This document shows, piece by piece, positions 11,579 through 22,979 of a stretch of 64,000 nt of DNA; the first letter of the stretch is position 1, and each line of letters opens with the position of its first letter. Source of the DNA: Leptodontidium sp. MPI-SDFR-AT-0119 (lineage: Eukaryota; Ascomycota; Leotiomycetes; Helotiales; Leptodontidiaceae); the NCBI GenBank assembly GCA_020726505.1, contig JAHLEZ010000036.1, positions 186,001 to 250,000 of the forward strand. The letters are read 5' to 3'. A model generated the notes under the pieces. It did not search any database. It was not told the origin of the DNA and worked only from the letters and a program-made list of their open reading frames with translations. Position numbers and translations under genes: made by a program.

Positions 11579-12623
11579 TTACACATCAGGCTTCCTTTCT
11601 CCCACAAAAGTATAAGTCTTCTGCTGCGCCCAGTCCTGACTCTCGTCTGCAAGCTCCAAGTCAAAGTTCCATAACAATCTAGCCAACATTACCCTCATCT
11701 CATTATATGCCAGAGACTTTCCAAGGCAGTTCCTTGGACCGAAACTGAAGGGTTGTGATGCTCCACGGCGATCGTTGTGAAAGGGTGAGGTGGGGTCGTT
11801 GACGACCTCTAGAAACCATCGCTCTGGAATGAAGCTTGTTGGAAGGTGGAAGTTGGAAGGACTGTGAGATGCGGCTAGTGCATGGACGCCGACACATGTC
11901 TAGGTGATCAAGAATCAGTATCGGTCTGTGAAAGGTACGAAGGCTTCAGATTTAGAAGAAGAATTACTCCACTTACATGGGAGAGTACTTCATAACCATC
12001 AATGTTTGTTATGGCTCCTTTGTCGTCCGCCAGGGAGCCACAGTTGGCCCTGGAGGGTAGAATCTCAGCCCTTCAGTGAAGCATGCAAGCGTATATGGTA
12101 GCTTTGCAGCACAGTTGAGAAAATTGATGTCCTCCTCTTTCTCAAATGCGTTTCGTACTTCTTCAGTGACTTTCTTGAGCGCGGCTGGAGTTTTCAGTAA
12201 GTAATACGTTGTTCCAGACAAGGCCGTGGCAATAGTCTCTGAGCCAGCAAGAATCAAGAATCCGCAATTAGCCTCCACTTCCTTCTCGGTCAGCTCGTCT
12301 TCCGTGCCTTTGCTTTTAAGGATGTAAGACAAAAAGTCAGGTCTGCCGGGAAGGTTTCCTTTGGCCAAGCGCTCTTTCGTGTTCACGCGTACGTATTCTT
12401 CGTGCCTCAGTCGAGCTTTCTTGATTCCTGTGGGCGCAAGAATACGCATCAGCCGCTCGAGATCGGTGTAGGTTGCCATGGACCGAATGTACGGGCCAAT
12501 CTTAATGCTTTTCCAGATCCCACTAACCCAGCTGTGGTATTGGGCTATCTGCAAGACAACGGAAAGATCCCTCTCCCCACACCCCTCAACTCGAGCAAGA
12601 ACCCCCACGATACAGCGAAGCAA
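11579..12623 (-). pseudogene. cytochrome P450 pseudogene, N-terminus missing
   Basis: The C-terminal two thirds of a microsomal fungal P450 (isotrichodermin-hydroxylase-like group) is clear. It has YHSWVSGIWKSIKIGP, the oxygen-binding I-helix AGSETIAT, the ExxR helix in TEGLRFYPP, and the heme loop FSFGPRNCLGKSLA with the Cys ligand, ending near 11579. A good 77-nt phase-0 intron (11976-11900) separates the last exon, 11899-11579. The reading frame breaks at about 12029-12040, between TVAPWR and DDKGAITNIDGYE, and probably again near 12541-12546, between GEGSFRCLADS and QYHSWV. Upstream of 12600 the membrane anchor and first roughly 200 residues are absent and replaced by AT-rich DNA. Two frame lesions plus truncation make a pseudogene the best call. 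Confidence 0.85.
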
Positions 12624-12639
12624 GTAAAAAAAGAAATAT

Positions 12640-13360
12640 TAAAAACAATGAATCAATAGTGGCTCAAGAAGCAGAAATTGACGCAGAACAAAACGGACAA
12701 GATTTCCCAATCAACGTAATTCTTGTATTTAAATATTAAAGCTTTTATTATTTACTCTGTTGTCTTATACGTCTTTTTACCCAATACGCGTTTTATATTA
12801 ATAATTCCAACTTATACCTATTTATAAAATAAATTAAATTCTCGTTTTCGCTTTTATATTATTTTATGAATTTTTATTAATTTTTATTAATTTTTATACT
12901 TAAGACTAGATTCTACTTAATTTATGCGTTTGCCTTTCCTTATCAAAAATCTATTCGTCAAATAACCGTCCTAATAAATAATCTTACGATGAGCTTTAGG
13001 TTAATATATTAACGGGGTTAATATCGCATATACTAGGACTAACTTATACTCAAATTTAAGCCGTATCCGAGCTTATTTAGACGTAACCCTAACAAAATCA
13101 ACTTGGCTAAATTAATTTGGTTCTCTTGGCAAATCCACGCTAATAGGTTATATAGGGAAACAAATCAACTACACTAAAGTTGGTTTTCCGATAGAGGATA
13201 GGTCAACTTTTTAGATGCTTTTACTAAACTGTAATGGCTGGTAGATATGTTTATTAACAAACTTCGCATTTACAACTCTGGGTCGAGTCTTTCCAACACA
13301 GCTTAATAACACAGTCCACAAACCAAGCCACAATACCCAGAAATACATTCTTAACCCTAC
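12640..13360. mobile_element. AT-rich, RIP-like transposon relic (possible Ty1/copia)
   Basis: This stretch changes abruptly to TA/TAA-rich sequence and is full of stops in all frames, the look of repeat-induced point mutation. Between about 13050 and 13230 one plus frame reads, with stops, LSRIRAYLDV...TLIGYIGKQINYTKVGFPIEDR. This resembles the copia integrase/RT linker (LRAYG...GYLVGY...IWIP). The match is weak and by eye only. The element abuts the missing N-terminus of the P450, consistent with an old insertion or deletion there. Confidence 0.4.
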
Positions 13361-13365
13361 CTAAG

Positions 13366-16043
13366 CTAAGACAACGCCCTGTCGCAAACTAGCACAGTCG
13401 ACTGGAATGAGGGAAAAGTCCCATCGATCTTCCAGACGTATGGCGAGTCGCCTAAGCTGGAGCAGTAGGTTCGACAGGTTCGCGAGTTGTACAATGCCAC
13501 GCCATAATCCGCGCAATCAGCAGTGACTAGGTAGTGAGGAGGGGACAGTTAGCTGTGCTGTCATTTCAATCGGAAAGGTCTGGAGGCTGTAGGTATCTGG
13601 AGGAGGGACTGAATGCGGGAAGACTGGAGATGATTGGCCTAGGGGCACTTACTATCGCCATTGCATATCACTGTTGCACCGAACATAGTTTGCCCGCAGA
13701 TTTGCTTCGTGGAGAACCCAATTCCCGTCAAAGGGCCTTGGTCTCGAGTGCCGGCATTCATGTTCATAGCTCCAGCGCCGTAAGAATACGTACACCCGCC
13801 GTTAAAATTGCATTCGCCTTCGTCCCAGAGGCCGACCACAAACCAAGGATTCTGAAGCGGTGGTAATGTGGGCGTTGGGTCAGATGTTGTTGGTAACGTC
13901 CGGGTGATTGGTGGAGGGGGTCTCCAAATAGGGTCTGGTCTGCAAGGGCATCCGTACTTATTGCCCGTGCAGATGGGATTTCCTCCATTGAAGGCACCGT
14001 TACACCCGTTGGCGGAACATGAGTCTACGGCACCGCAAGTATTCTACAAGGTGTGAGAGAGCGGAGTGGAAAATGCAAAGTGTCCATCAAACGCAGGGAG
14101 ATTGCTTTAACTTACCGACGTTGGAATACACACGCAATTCGGGAAGTTGCCTCTGCAGCGAGCTGTGTTGGAGTTGGAATCGAAGGTTCCTTTGCACCCG
14201 TTGAGATCGCACGATTTGGCTTCACCGCAAGTATTCTATGCACGCGTATACGAGGTTAGCGAAAGTAGCATTGAGAGCAGAGGATGGCATGAGACCATCA
14301 CTTACCGACGTGGCCGTACAAGCACAGCCATGGAAGTTGCCCTGGCACCTTGCTACTCCAGATGAATCGTAGCCTCCTGCGCAACCATTCAAGTCTTTTT
14401 AAAACCTCAATCAGCACATAGCGAGGAAGCCTTACAGCGGACCAAGATAACCACTTACCACAACTTTTTTTCGCCCCGCACGTCGTCGAAGTGGCTGTAC
14501 ATTCACATCCTTTGAAGAAGCCTGTACACACCGGAGAAGGAACTAAAGCCCAGGAAATTGATTAGTTCTTGACGCAAAATACTGGTGTATGGTAGATACA
14601 GATTCAGCGAAGAGGTGGAGAACCTCATGTCGATGAGCAGAAGGAAAAGACTCTCAAAGACGTACCATTTCCAGGGAACCCCCCTTTACAATTGTTGAGA
14701 TCGCAACTCTGTGGTTCGCCACACGTGCCGGGATTTGAAGCGCATTGGCATCCTTCGAAATTCTGTTACAGACAGTGAGCACATAGTTTAGTTGAGCGTG
14801 CGCAGAGCTACACTGACCTGCGTACAATAAGCAAGTCCATTCGACAGATCGAAGGCTCCTCCACAGCCATTAAGTCCGCAACTCTGCGGGGACCCGCATG
14901 TATTCTGCATAGCAATTGTCAGTAACAGGACACCATCGTCAGAACCAATCTTTGGTGCTTCTTACCGATGTCGCGGCACACTTGCACCCCTTGAAGAAGT
15001 TGGTGCATTCTGGGTATTTTTCCGAGGTGGTGAACTGGCCCTCGCAGTGATTCAAATCGCCTAGATTATTGACGGTACGTCAGCGTCGAAGGAGAGGTCA
15101 ACCATAATCATATGGTAAACTCACAGCTCTGCCGTCCTCCGCACGTATGCGTTGTAGGCGCGCATTGACAGCCTACGAAATTCTGAGAACAATAGCTGAT
15201 TCCGTTCGAAAGATTGAAGGAGCCTGAGCATCCGTTCAAATCACTGCAACATGATCAGCAAGGACCTGGTGAATAAATTGATTAGTGGGACGGGTGGATA
15301 GTCAGACTTACCAGCTTTGCGGCGAGCCACACGTGTTTGTAGTCGCTGTACACTCGCATCCTATGAAGTTCTTCGAACACTGGGGGAAAGCCGATATGCC
15401 GTTGAATTTCCCTTCACATCCGTTCAGGTCGCTTTGGTTACGTTAGCACTACATTCGAGTCCACAAGGGAGAGGGTATTAGAGGACTCTTACCAACTCTG
15501 CCGCGGCCCACACGTATTCGACGTCGCGCTACATTCGCAACCTATGAAATTCTTCGTACAGGTGGCATACGGAACGCTCCCCAAGAATTTCCCTTCGCAG
15601 GAATTCAGATCGCTTGAAAAGATTAGCATGTTTAAAATCGATCTAGGAATTCAGTCACTTGCCAGCTCTGATGCGCCCCACATGTGTTTGAAGTTGCTGT
15701 ACACTCGCAGCCCAAGAAATTGCCGGTACACTGCGCGTATGGAGCCTATAGTTACTCGGAGAGTCAGAATTCCACGTACTGAAAGATTCAGAGTGCATGT
15801 TGGAGTTGGGGCTAGCTATCGAGGAGGGGGGTATTTCTAACTGTGAATCGCTACGTACAAGTCCGTTGAACTCCCCAGCGCACCCATTGAGGTCGCACGA
15901 CTGGTGTGCGCCGCATGTTGTCGAAGTTGCTTTGCATTGGCATCCGCTTCTTGGCCCGGCCTTACAGACTGGGTACTTGCTTAGGCCATTGAAGCTTCCT
16001 TGGCAGCCATCCGTATCACAGCTTTGGGATGGATCACATGGCA
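13366..16043 (-). repeat. tandem six-cysteine module array (11 units)
   Basis: Eleven coding repeats of about 120 nt, each with cysteines in the order TC-G, QSC, NGC, C, GC, C. Best-preserved cores are TCGAHQSCDLNGC, TCGPRQSCDLNGC, TCGSPQSCDLNGC and TCGEAKSCDLNGC. Units are interrupted by introns at two recurrent places: inside the QSC codon or just before TCG. Array order and orientation follow the minus-strand gene. The last unit (about 14043-13940) has diverged to SCSANGCNG. Confidence 0.85.
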
Positions 16044-17474
16044 CTTCGTCAATATTAGCCCTGTTATTAAGAAAGATCGAAGATCTGGGATATCCAAAGA
16101 TGTCTCTGGATCAAGATCCCGAGATGGTGCAGGAAATAAGCGAGGGTTTGTACGTACCTCCAGTCGGAGCAGATCCAGCAGTAAATTTGACTGGGGCGTG
16201 GAGAACAATCAAGGTCTCGTGGGGCCCAATACCAGACTTCGAAATGGTGGTTGCCGACGAGGCAGGCTTGGCGCACACTCCGGCAGCTACACAGTCACGA
16301 TAAGCTGTGTAGAGATAGATCCCAAAGGCTTGTCCCTCTGGTGAGCCGCTGGTGTATTTGTTTCGGTCTAGCCAACTGTACGGATCAACAGCGGGAGAAA
16401 AGATACCCTCAGCACCTCCACTCTGATCCTGTGCCAGAACTTTACGGTTGTTGTCAGCCCAGGAGATGTATGAGCTACCAAAGGTCCCAGGGTCGTTGAC
16501 AGCCATTCGGTAAGCGACAGCAGAGAGAATTGCGGTCCCCGAAATCTCGCCGAACCAGCTATTGTCATTAAGATAGTTGCGTAGCAGACCACCGTCAGAA
16601 CTCGAGGACATGGCACCGTCAAGGATTTCTTTTATCCAGCCTTTTAACTGGCTAGCTTGGGATGTCATTGAGGATGAACCTGACCACTTTTGCAATGTAT
16701 GCAACACTCGCACCATTCCATACGCAGCCCAGCCATTACCAGTCGACCAAAGTCCAGTGTCTTGTGACTGTGGACCAATGATGTGACGCCAATTTTGATC
16801 CCCAGCTTTCAAAACTGCTCTATGTAAACCGCATTGAGTTACTGTAGTGTCCATCAACGATGTATCGCCTTTCTGAACAGCAAGATACGCCACTGTGGCA
16901 ATATTAGCACCACTCATTACTGTATTTTTGTGTCGTATGTCCAAATATTATACATACAAAATGGGAAGGACATCGCCATATTATCCGCCCAAATCTCGGC
17001 CACATCAGGTCTTTGAGATATTGCTCCATTGCTCCATTTAGGAGCTTGATTCAATATGTAATCGGCCTGGCGGTTTGCTGCGTCAATGTACGAGCCATCA
17101 GACTGCCCGATGAGAATTGCAGATACACCAAGCGAGGCTGGGTCGCCCACAGCAGAATCGGAAACGAGGACTTGGCCATTGACGTTGATGAATTGTTTGG
17201 CGTACCGAAGTGCAAAGACAGAAGAAGGGTCTGCACTCGGAATTTTTCCTCCGGGAAACGGATTTGAACCGAAGACAGATAGCTGGCTGTCGTATAGCTC
17301 TAGCAAAGCTTCCGCCGCGGTTCCCCATTCCCACGAGTGTGAGGACTTGTCAATCATGGCCTGAGCCGCTGAATACGGGTTATAGCCAGCTTCGACATCT
17401 ACAGCGGCAGTGAACCGTGCTCTGTAGATAACACTGATGAAAAGCGAAAGAAAAACATTTACAGAGAAAGCCAT
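13366..17474 (-). CDS. secreted six-hairpin glycosidase (GH105-like) with eleven six-Cys modules, frameshifted
   Basis: About 16 exons read by splice logic, roughly 1000 residues. Exons 17474-16958 and 16892-16158 encode a signal peptide (AFSVNVFLSLFISVIYRARF) and a six-hairpin glycosidase domain to about residue 417. It contains DVAEIWADN, TQCGLHR, IIGPQSQDTGLWSTGNGWAA and a C-terminal SWLDRNKY. GH105/GH88 relatives act on unsaturated rhamnogalacturonan or related cell-wall oligosaccharides. The remainder (16043-15859, 15745-15663, 15612-15493, 15431-15312, 15243-15125, 15060-14966, 14904-14818, 14762-14666, 14542-14459, 14395-14306, 14235-14116, 14043-13653, 13526-13366) encodes eleven roughly 40-residue modules of form TCGxxQSCDLNGCxGxF...C..NFxGCxC. 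A Pro/Thr linker and a Cys-containing C-terminal domain starting WFVVGLWDEGECNFNG follow. One extra base in a C4 run (14340-14343) breaks module 9. The modules may bind wall polymers; that is inference. Confidence 0.8.
15613..15662 (-). other. GC-AG intron
   Basis: The donor reads TG|GCAAGT and the acceptor TTTCAAG. Using GC as donor joins QS-C to DLNSCEGKF in the frame shared by all other modules, with the same phase 2 as the GT introns at 15492 and 15311. No GT donor in the neighbourhood gives an open frame. Confidence 0.7.
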
Positions 17475-18132
17475 ATTGCTCTGGTTCAGATCCAGGAAAT
17501 CGAGAATGTTGGCGTGCTGGAGCACGAGCAAAGAAAGGTATGTATGAGAGCATGGGAACAGCTGCGAGATATTGAAGCATCTCTTTTGTTGCTGACTCGC
17601 ACTTGGGACGATTTTGTTACTCCCAGGGCTGGATAGCTTCCCACTAGGTGCCTTAACCTAGATAGATCAACGGAACCATGTGTCCGAAAACGAAGATTCG
17701 GTCACAAAAACCTCTTTGGTATGGCGATGTTACTGCAGAGAGGTTAGTAATAGCCGACAGCGTAAGCGGTTATCATGAAAATAAGCTTCCAGGCTTATCA
17801 AAAACCGGCTGTTCCGTAGTGCTTATTATCCGGCGCTCAGTCAGATACGGCATGCGGCGCCCCGGTCATCATATACGCCAAATTGTTTCTGGGCGAAGCT
17901 TATCCTCGTATTACCCTTGAAGCTCCGCGGGTGCATGGATTCTTGGCGGCCGACGTTTACTCAATTTAGACTTATGTGTCAGATCTGGTATGCTGACCAG
18001 CTAAAATGTGCAAGTCACGAACAGCTTTCATGTCGTTGGTGAATCAGGTCCTAGGTATTTGAGTATGAGATCTAAAATCTGTCCCAAAAATCAACTTCAT
18101 TTTCTCTTGTGACTTTCTTCCCTAACCCTAAC
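17475..18132. other. divergent promoter region
   Basis: Shared upstream region of the repeat glycosidase (-) and the WSC/subtilase gene (+). Both are secreted-protein genes, so co-regulation is possible. No TATA or binding motif is convincing. Confidence 0.4.
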
Positions 18133-21100
18133 ATGGCTGTCCCTCTAGATTTGGCTCTCCTCGTTCGTTTGGATAATGTCTGCCTTGTTATTCTGTCTGT
18201 GTTATACCTGTGTTTGGCCTCGCCTCTGCAGGTCGAGAGGCCTGGCATAAGCAATCACTTCAACGAACTCCAGTTCCTCAAGCGGGCTACATCCCAAGAT
18301 CCTTCTTGTCCAGCAGGATGGCTCTGTGAGCAACAGAGCTGCCCAGGAGATGTTGTATGTTCTTCTGGCGAAATCTGCGTGGAGTTTGAAGGAACACCTG
18401 CCTGCGCACCAGCAGGTGCTTCTTGGTGTGCACTAAATCCAAACACCTTTCAAGCAGTGGAGTGCATCAATGGAATATGCTGGTATGTTAAAATCTGCAG
18501 TCGCCAATACTTCTAGTTACACGTCTTTCCTGGGTACAAGACTGACATTTCATTCAAAGTCATGGCAACTGCTATAATGCAGACGCCGTGTGTTGTGACA
18601 ACAGTGCTGTTCAGTGTACAATTGGGAATCTATGCAGTGAGCGTTTTTTGCCCTCAAAGTTTCATCGATCAGGGATCTAGTCCTCGGGATATTTGTTCCT
18701 TTGATCCCAAATCCCGAGAGATACATATGGTTACATACTAATCTTACGAACAGATGCCTGTGGGCCAGGGCAGACTTGCACGACGGGCGCCACCACTTGC
18801 GTAGGTGGTGATGGAGAACATCCCACAACGTCCAAAAGCTCTACCCAAACAACACCCACAATCACAATTCCAACCACGAATAAATCTCCTACAACTACAA
18901 AACCACCTTCGACAACTAGTATCTCGATCACACCTCCTCCTACCACTACAACCTCAAAACCGCCGAGCGTACCCACCGAAGTTCCCCAAGTGGGAGATTT
19001 TAAGGACATAGGCTGTTACCAGGATAGCCCAGACAGTCGCATTCTTGTTGCAGACTCTACCGAAGACCAGAGTAGTACTGGAATGACTGTTGAGAAGTGC
19101 GTTGCATTTGCCATTGACAACAGTTGGCAGTACGCAGGAGTTGAATTTGGCGGGTATGTTGACTCCTTCATCTTTGAACGGAATCCAGTTTTCTTCTCCG
19201 TTGTTGGAGATGTTTGATTAATCTGGATCTTCTCAGTCAATGTTTCGTCGGCAACAGTCTGCACGGCGCCGCCACAGCGCCCCAGAGTGACTGTAGCCAG
19301 GCATGTGCTGGTAATCCATCCGAAACTTGCGGCAATGGCAACAGGATGCAGATATATAAAGACAGCACTTGGTTCTCACCAACTACGCAGCAGCTCATTG
19401 ACGAATTGACGAAGTATAATGCCACTCTTTCGTCAGCTCGGTCGGCGGTACAAAAGTTTCACGACGATTTGCAAAAGTACCAAAACGACGGGGGACCTTC
19501 TAAACGAAAAAAGCGAGACCCTATCGGCGGAGTGCTCACCGCAACTTTGAGACTAGACCTCGAGAATATGCATGGAGATTTCACGATGCTCAAGGCAATT
19601 CAAGCAAGCAACAGTAAGACTGATCTTTCACTTGCAACCAGGAACTTGTTCTACCTCGATATGCTTCCACTTAAGCTTGAGAGCAATCGCTAATCATCCG
19701 AACAGTACCAGAAGAAGAGATCATCCGGCGTATTTTCAAAATAGCGATGTATCTTGATCTTCCGAAACCTGTTCAGGGTATACCGGTAGGCATCTTCTTC
19801 CATATCCACTTCAAATCTCTTTCAGAAAGTATTTGTTAACACCATCTTCATCAGGTTACCGATGAGATTTTCCAAGAACTGGATACTAATGGTATGAACT
19901 TCCAAGCAGCCCTTTCCTGTGACGCCAACTTCTACTAATTTCTCTCAGTCGTCGGTGCTACTAGCTCTACACTGGATAAGGTGACACAAGTGGCTGAGAC
20001 TGCTGATGCAGCCATCGGCCCGGCACTTGAGCAAAGCATCATTCCAGCCATTGATGTGGTGACTGATATCGCTGTTACCGCAACTGCTGTAAGCCACTTT
20101 GAAGTAATTCTTGGAGCTCCCCACTAACTCGGTCAGATCACGTCAGTCGGCATATGGACTGGTATTGCAGTTGGAACGGGAATACGTATGTCTTAGAGGT
20201 CCATCATGTTATATTCAACCCTTGGAGCATTAATCTGACGTTAACAACTATCCAGTCGGAGCAATTGCAGCTCTATTAGGTGAACTAGCTACTGGCCCGG
20301 GAGCTCCCACCCCCACCAAAACCAATTCACCTACAACAACATCCAAGTCGACATCATCCTCATCCACGTGCACGATGACTGCAACTCCGACCCCAATCAT
20401 CATTGTAGCAAATCAAGGGACTACTACTCAACAATTCAATGCACTTGTAGACAGCCTTCCTAGTAACGCCAAGCCACAGAAGTTCACGACAAATACGGAA
20501 GGGCACCTGTGGCTAATCGCTACACTCAATCAATGTGATTCCGAGGCCTTGTGGGATAACCCAAACGTACAAGCTATGGCTATCGATAACTACATTGTCG
20601 GAGACGATTATCTCGATCCCTTGACGGCTCTTCCAACCAACTATCAACGCCGTAGTACCAAACGTTCTGAGAGCCAACGTGACGACGAAGCAACTTTTCT
20701 CAATAGCACTATTCATGAAATTGATTCGAGGCAGCTCTCTGGCTCTAGTCATATTGTTGCTCAAACTAATGCACCAGACAATCTTAATTGGATATCTGGA
20801 TTGTCCAGGCAAAAAGGTCTTTCAGGTCAATTAAACGACTTCGAGGACTTCATGTACGATGATGGAGCCAATTCTCCTTCGCAGCCGCAGACTTGGGTCT
20901 ATTACATCGATGGGAGCGGTTTTGCCATTCATTCAGCAAGTTTTACCTGCCAATCAACCTGTCGTCGAGGAAGACCCGAATCTAACTGACAGCTGCATTA
21001 TAGGATTATGCCAATCGGATAGGAGCTCACTTTTCAGCTTTTGTAGGATACTTGGGCTCCGGTCAGAGTGGTCTCACTCCGGATAGTACTCATGGTACGT

Positions 21101-22417
21101 TGATTCCTCTACTCTCGTGGATCCGAGATGGAGCATCCGTGTTTTGTAATTGCAGATCATCCCTCAAGCATTCACTAATTCTACGAACAGGCACCAATAT
21201 GGCTTCTTGTGCTGCTGGTACATTTGCTGGTCCAGCCAAAAATGCGATGCTTGGGCTCGTGCGACTTCAAACAAACAACCCTAAGTATGCAGTCGTCAGT
21301 TCTACATTACTGGCATTCGACAGGATTATTGACCACTCCCTTACTGTTTCGTCGCGAGGAAGGAGTGTCGTGGGTATGTCTTTCGCCGCTCCCGTACAGC
21401 TGTTATGGTGGCCCGCCCCTGAACGCAACCCTCCTAATGGGGGCCTGGCTGATGGTACCGATGTGATTGGAATCAAACTGCAAGATCTCTTCAGAGTTGG
21501 CATAGCAGCGGCAGCAAGTGCGGGAAATTATGCACGCTCAGATCCCCCAGTCAATGACCTCTCCTACCACACTCCTAGACGGAACGGCGGTGCCAGTTCT
21601 CCACTTGTTGTCGTTGGGAACAATGATCTGAACAATGCACGTTGGAGCACGTCCCAGTTTCTCGACCGTAGCCTGAAAGGTATTCTGAGCATATACGCTG
21701 TAGGTGTAGATTGCGTTTGTGGCGAATATATCGCTGCCAATGCAAATACCGCCACATCGCAGAACAGTTTCAGGCTTCTGACCAACCCATCTCCAGATGG
21801 CGGAAAGGATGAGCAGGGAACCTCACAAGCAACGGCTCAGACCGTTGGTGTTATGGCCAGTAGGTGCTGGGGAAGCCCGTCATTTCCTTTTCCGCTCGAT
21901 TGAAAATCTTTTTGATAGAACCTGTCTTCCTCTTTCCTACAGACTTTTCATATTGAAGCTAATGTATCCCCTTTTACTTAAAGATATGATGTCGGATCCA
22001 GCAATCCAAGCGCAGCTTGTGGCTGGAGGCCTCGCCAATTTCGCCATGGCAGTGAAAACAAGATTGCTCCTAGCCGCCGTAGGCAATAAAGGGACTTTCG
22101 ATGACTCTACCCCTCGATTGTCGAGCAATATCTCAATTCCATGCCCAGGACCTGCCTTTGCGGGACGACCCATTCCCCCAGCGCCGAATCAAGCTCTTTT
22201 TCGGCAAGTTGGGCTAGTTCCTACCTATCAAGAAGTTGCTTCGGGTCTGACAGTAACTTTCCCGAATCCAGTAAGTATCTTACCTGCTATCTCTCAGTTC
22301 TGACTCTCTTGGCTCTTGCTAAAATCATCGGGTTGGCCGAATGGCTACGCTAAGCCTCCTTACACTGAAAACATCTGCTAACTATACAATCAGCCCAACT
22401 GTTATAACATGGACTAG
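18133..22417 (+). CDS. secreted WSC-domain / subtilisin-like (S8) protein, frameshifted
   Basis: Thirteen exons: 18133-18482, 18560-18636, 18754-19153, 19237-19613, 19706-19785, 19855-19891, 19949-20088, 20137-20185, 20256-20960, 21004-21094, 21191-21859, 21984-22270, 22394-22417. All phases agree, and the last acceptors are the least certain. The product is about 1094 residues. Order: signal peptide, Cys-rich N-domain, Ser/Thr linker, WSC carbohydrate-binding domain (IGCYQDSPDSRIL...QCFVGN...CAGNPSETCG), a KKR-containing helical part, a prodomain-like region, then an S8 peptidase. The triad is visible: Asp in YYIDGSG (about 712), His in HGTNMAS, Ser in GTSQATAQTVGVMA. One extra base near 20930-20945 breaks the frame between the Asp and the next exon; no intron explains it. 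Between 21375 and 21435 a second frame reads CYGGPPLNA, hinting at a compensated indel pair. The role is likely extracellular proteolysis tethered to glycans. Confidence 0.8.
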
Positions 22418-22979
22418 TAATGATTTTGGCATTCACAGGCAATAGATAGGTCAAACTTGGAAAAGATGGGCGACTTGAGGGACTAGTATAGTATGAATGA
22501 AAGATATACAAAACACGAGCTTTAAAGATAATGACACTGAATAAAAGTCATTAAACGAGATTGCAAATACTATAAGCATTATGCTTTAGAATTGCGACTA
22601 CCAAAACTCAATATATGCTGGGTAAAGAGCACTATTCTTTTAGCGAATCAAAGTGACAAATTGTGTGAATAGAGTAATCTAATAGGTTTCAAATGATTAC
22701 ACGTTATAAATAAGTATCCTTCGCTTTGTAATTAGGATCTCAACAGCTTGTCTGAAGTAGCTGAATCTTTACCTCGTTTATTATAATACTTGTTTTTATA
22801 TCAACTTGCCCCCTTCTCTAATGACTCGCCACTATCTCTAATCTTATAGTAACTAATTTAAGCTCTTTTAGTTGTATTATTTGTTAATACGGGTTTTTAT
22901 TTATCTTATACAGCTTTATTAGTTATCTTTATTTCTATTAACTAGCCCAAGCGCACGTGCCTTATAATAACGCGTTACG
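22418..22979. other. AT-rich intergenic, degraded
   Basis: TA-rich, stop-rich sequence similar in look to 12640-13360. No reading frame or terminal repeats were recognised, so it is probably an old RIP-affected relic. Confidence 0.4.

Noticed and set aside
6400..12623. Biosynthetic gene cluster call
   Set aside because: No backbone enzyme or regulator present and two of three genes are broken; left as a low-level finding only.
16917..16957. Alternative acceptor at the first CAG in the glycosidase intron
   Set aside because: It would give a 41-nt intron and add SGANIATV-type residues; the later acceptor at 16893 restores the family pattern FPFLAYLAV.
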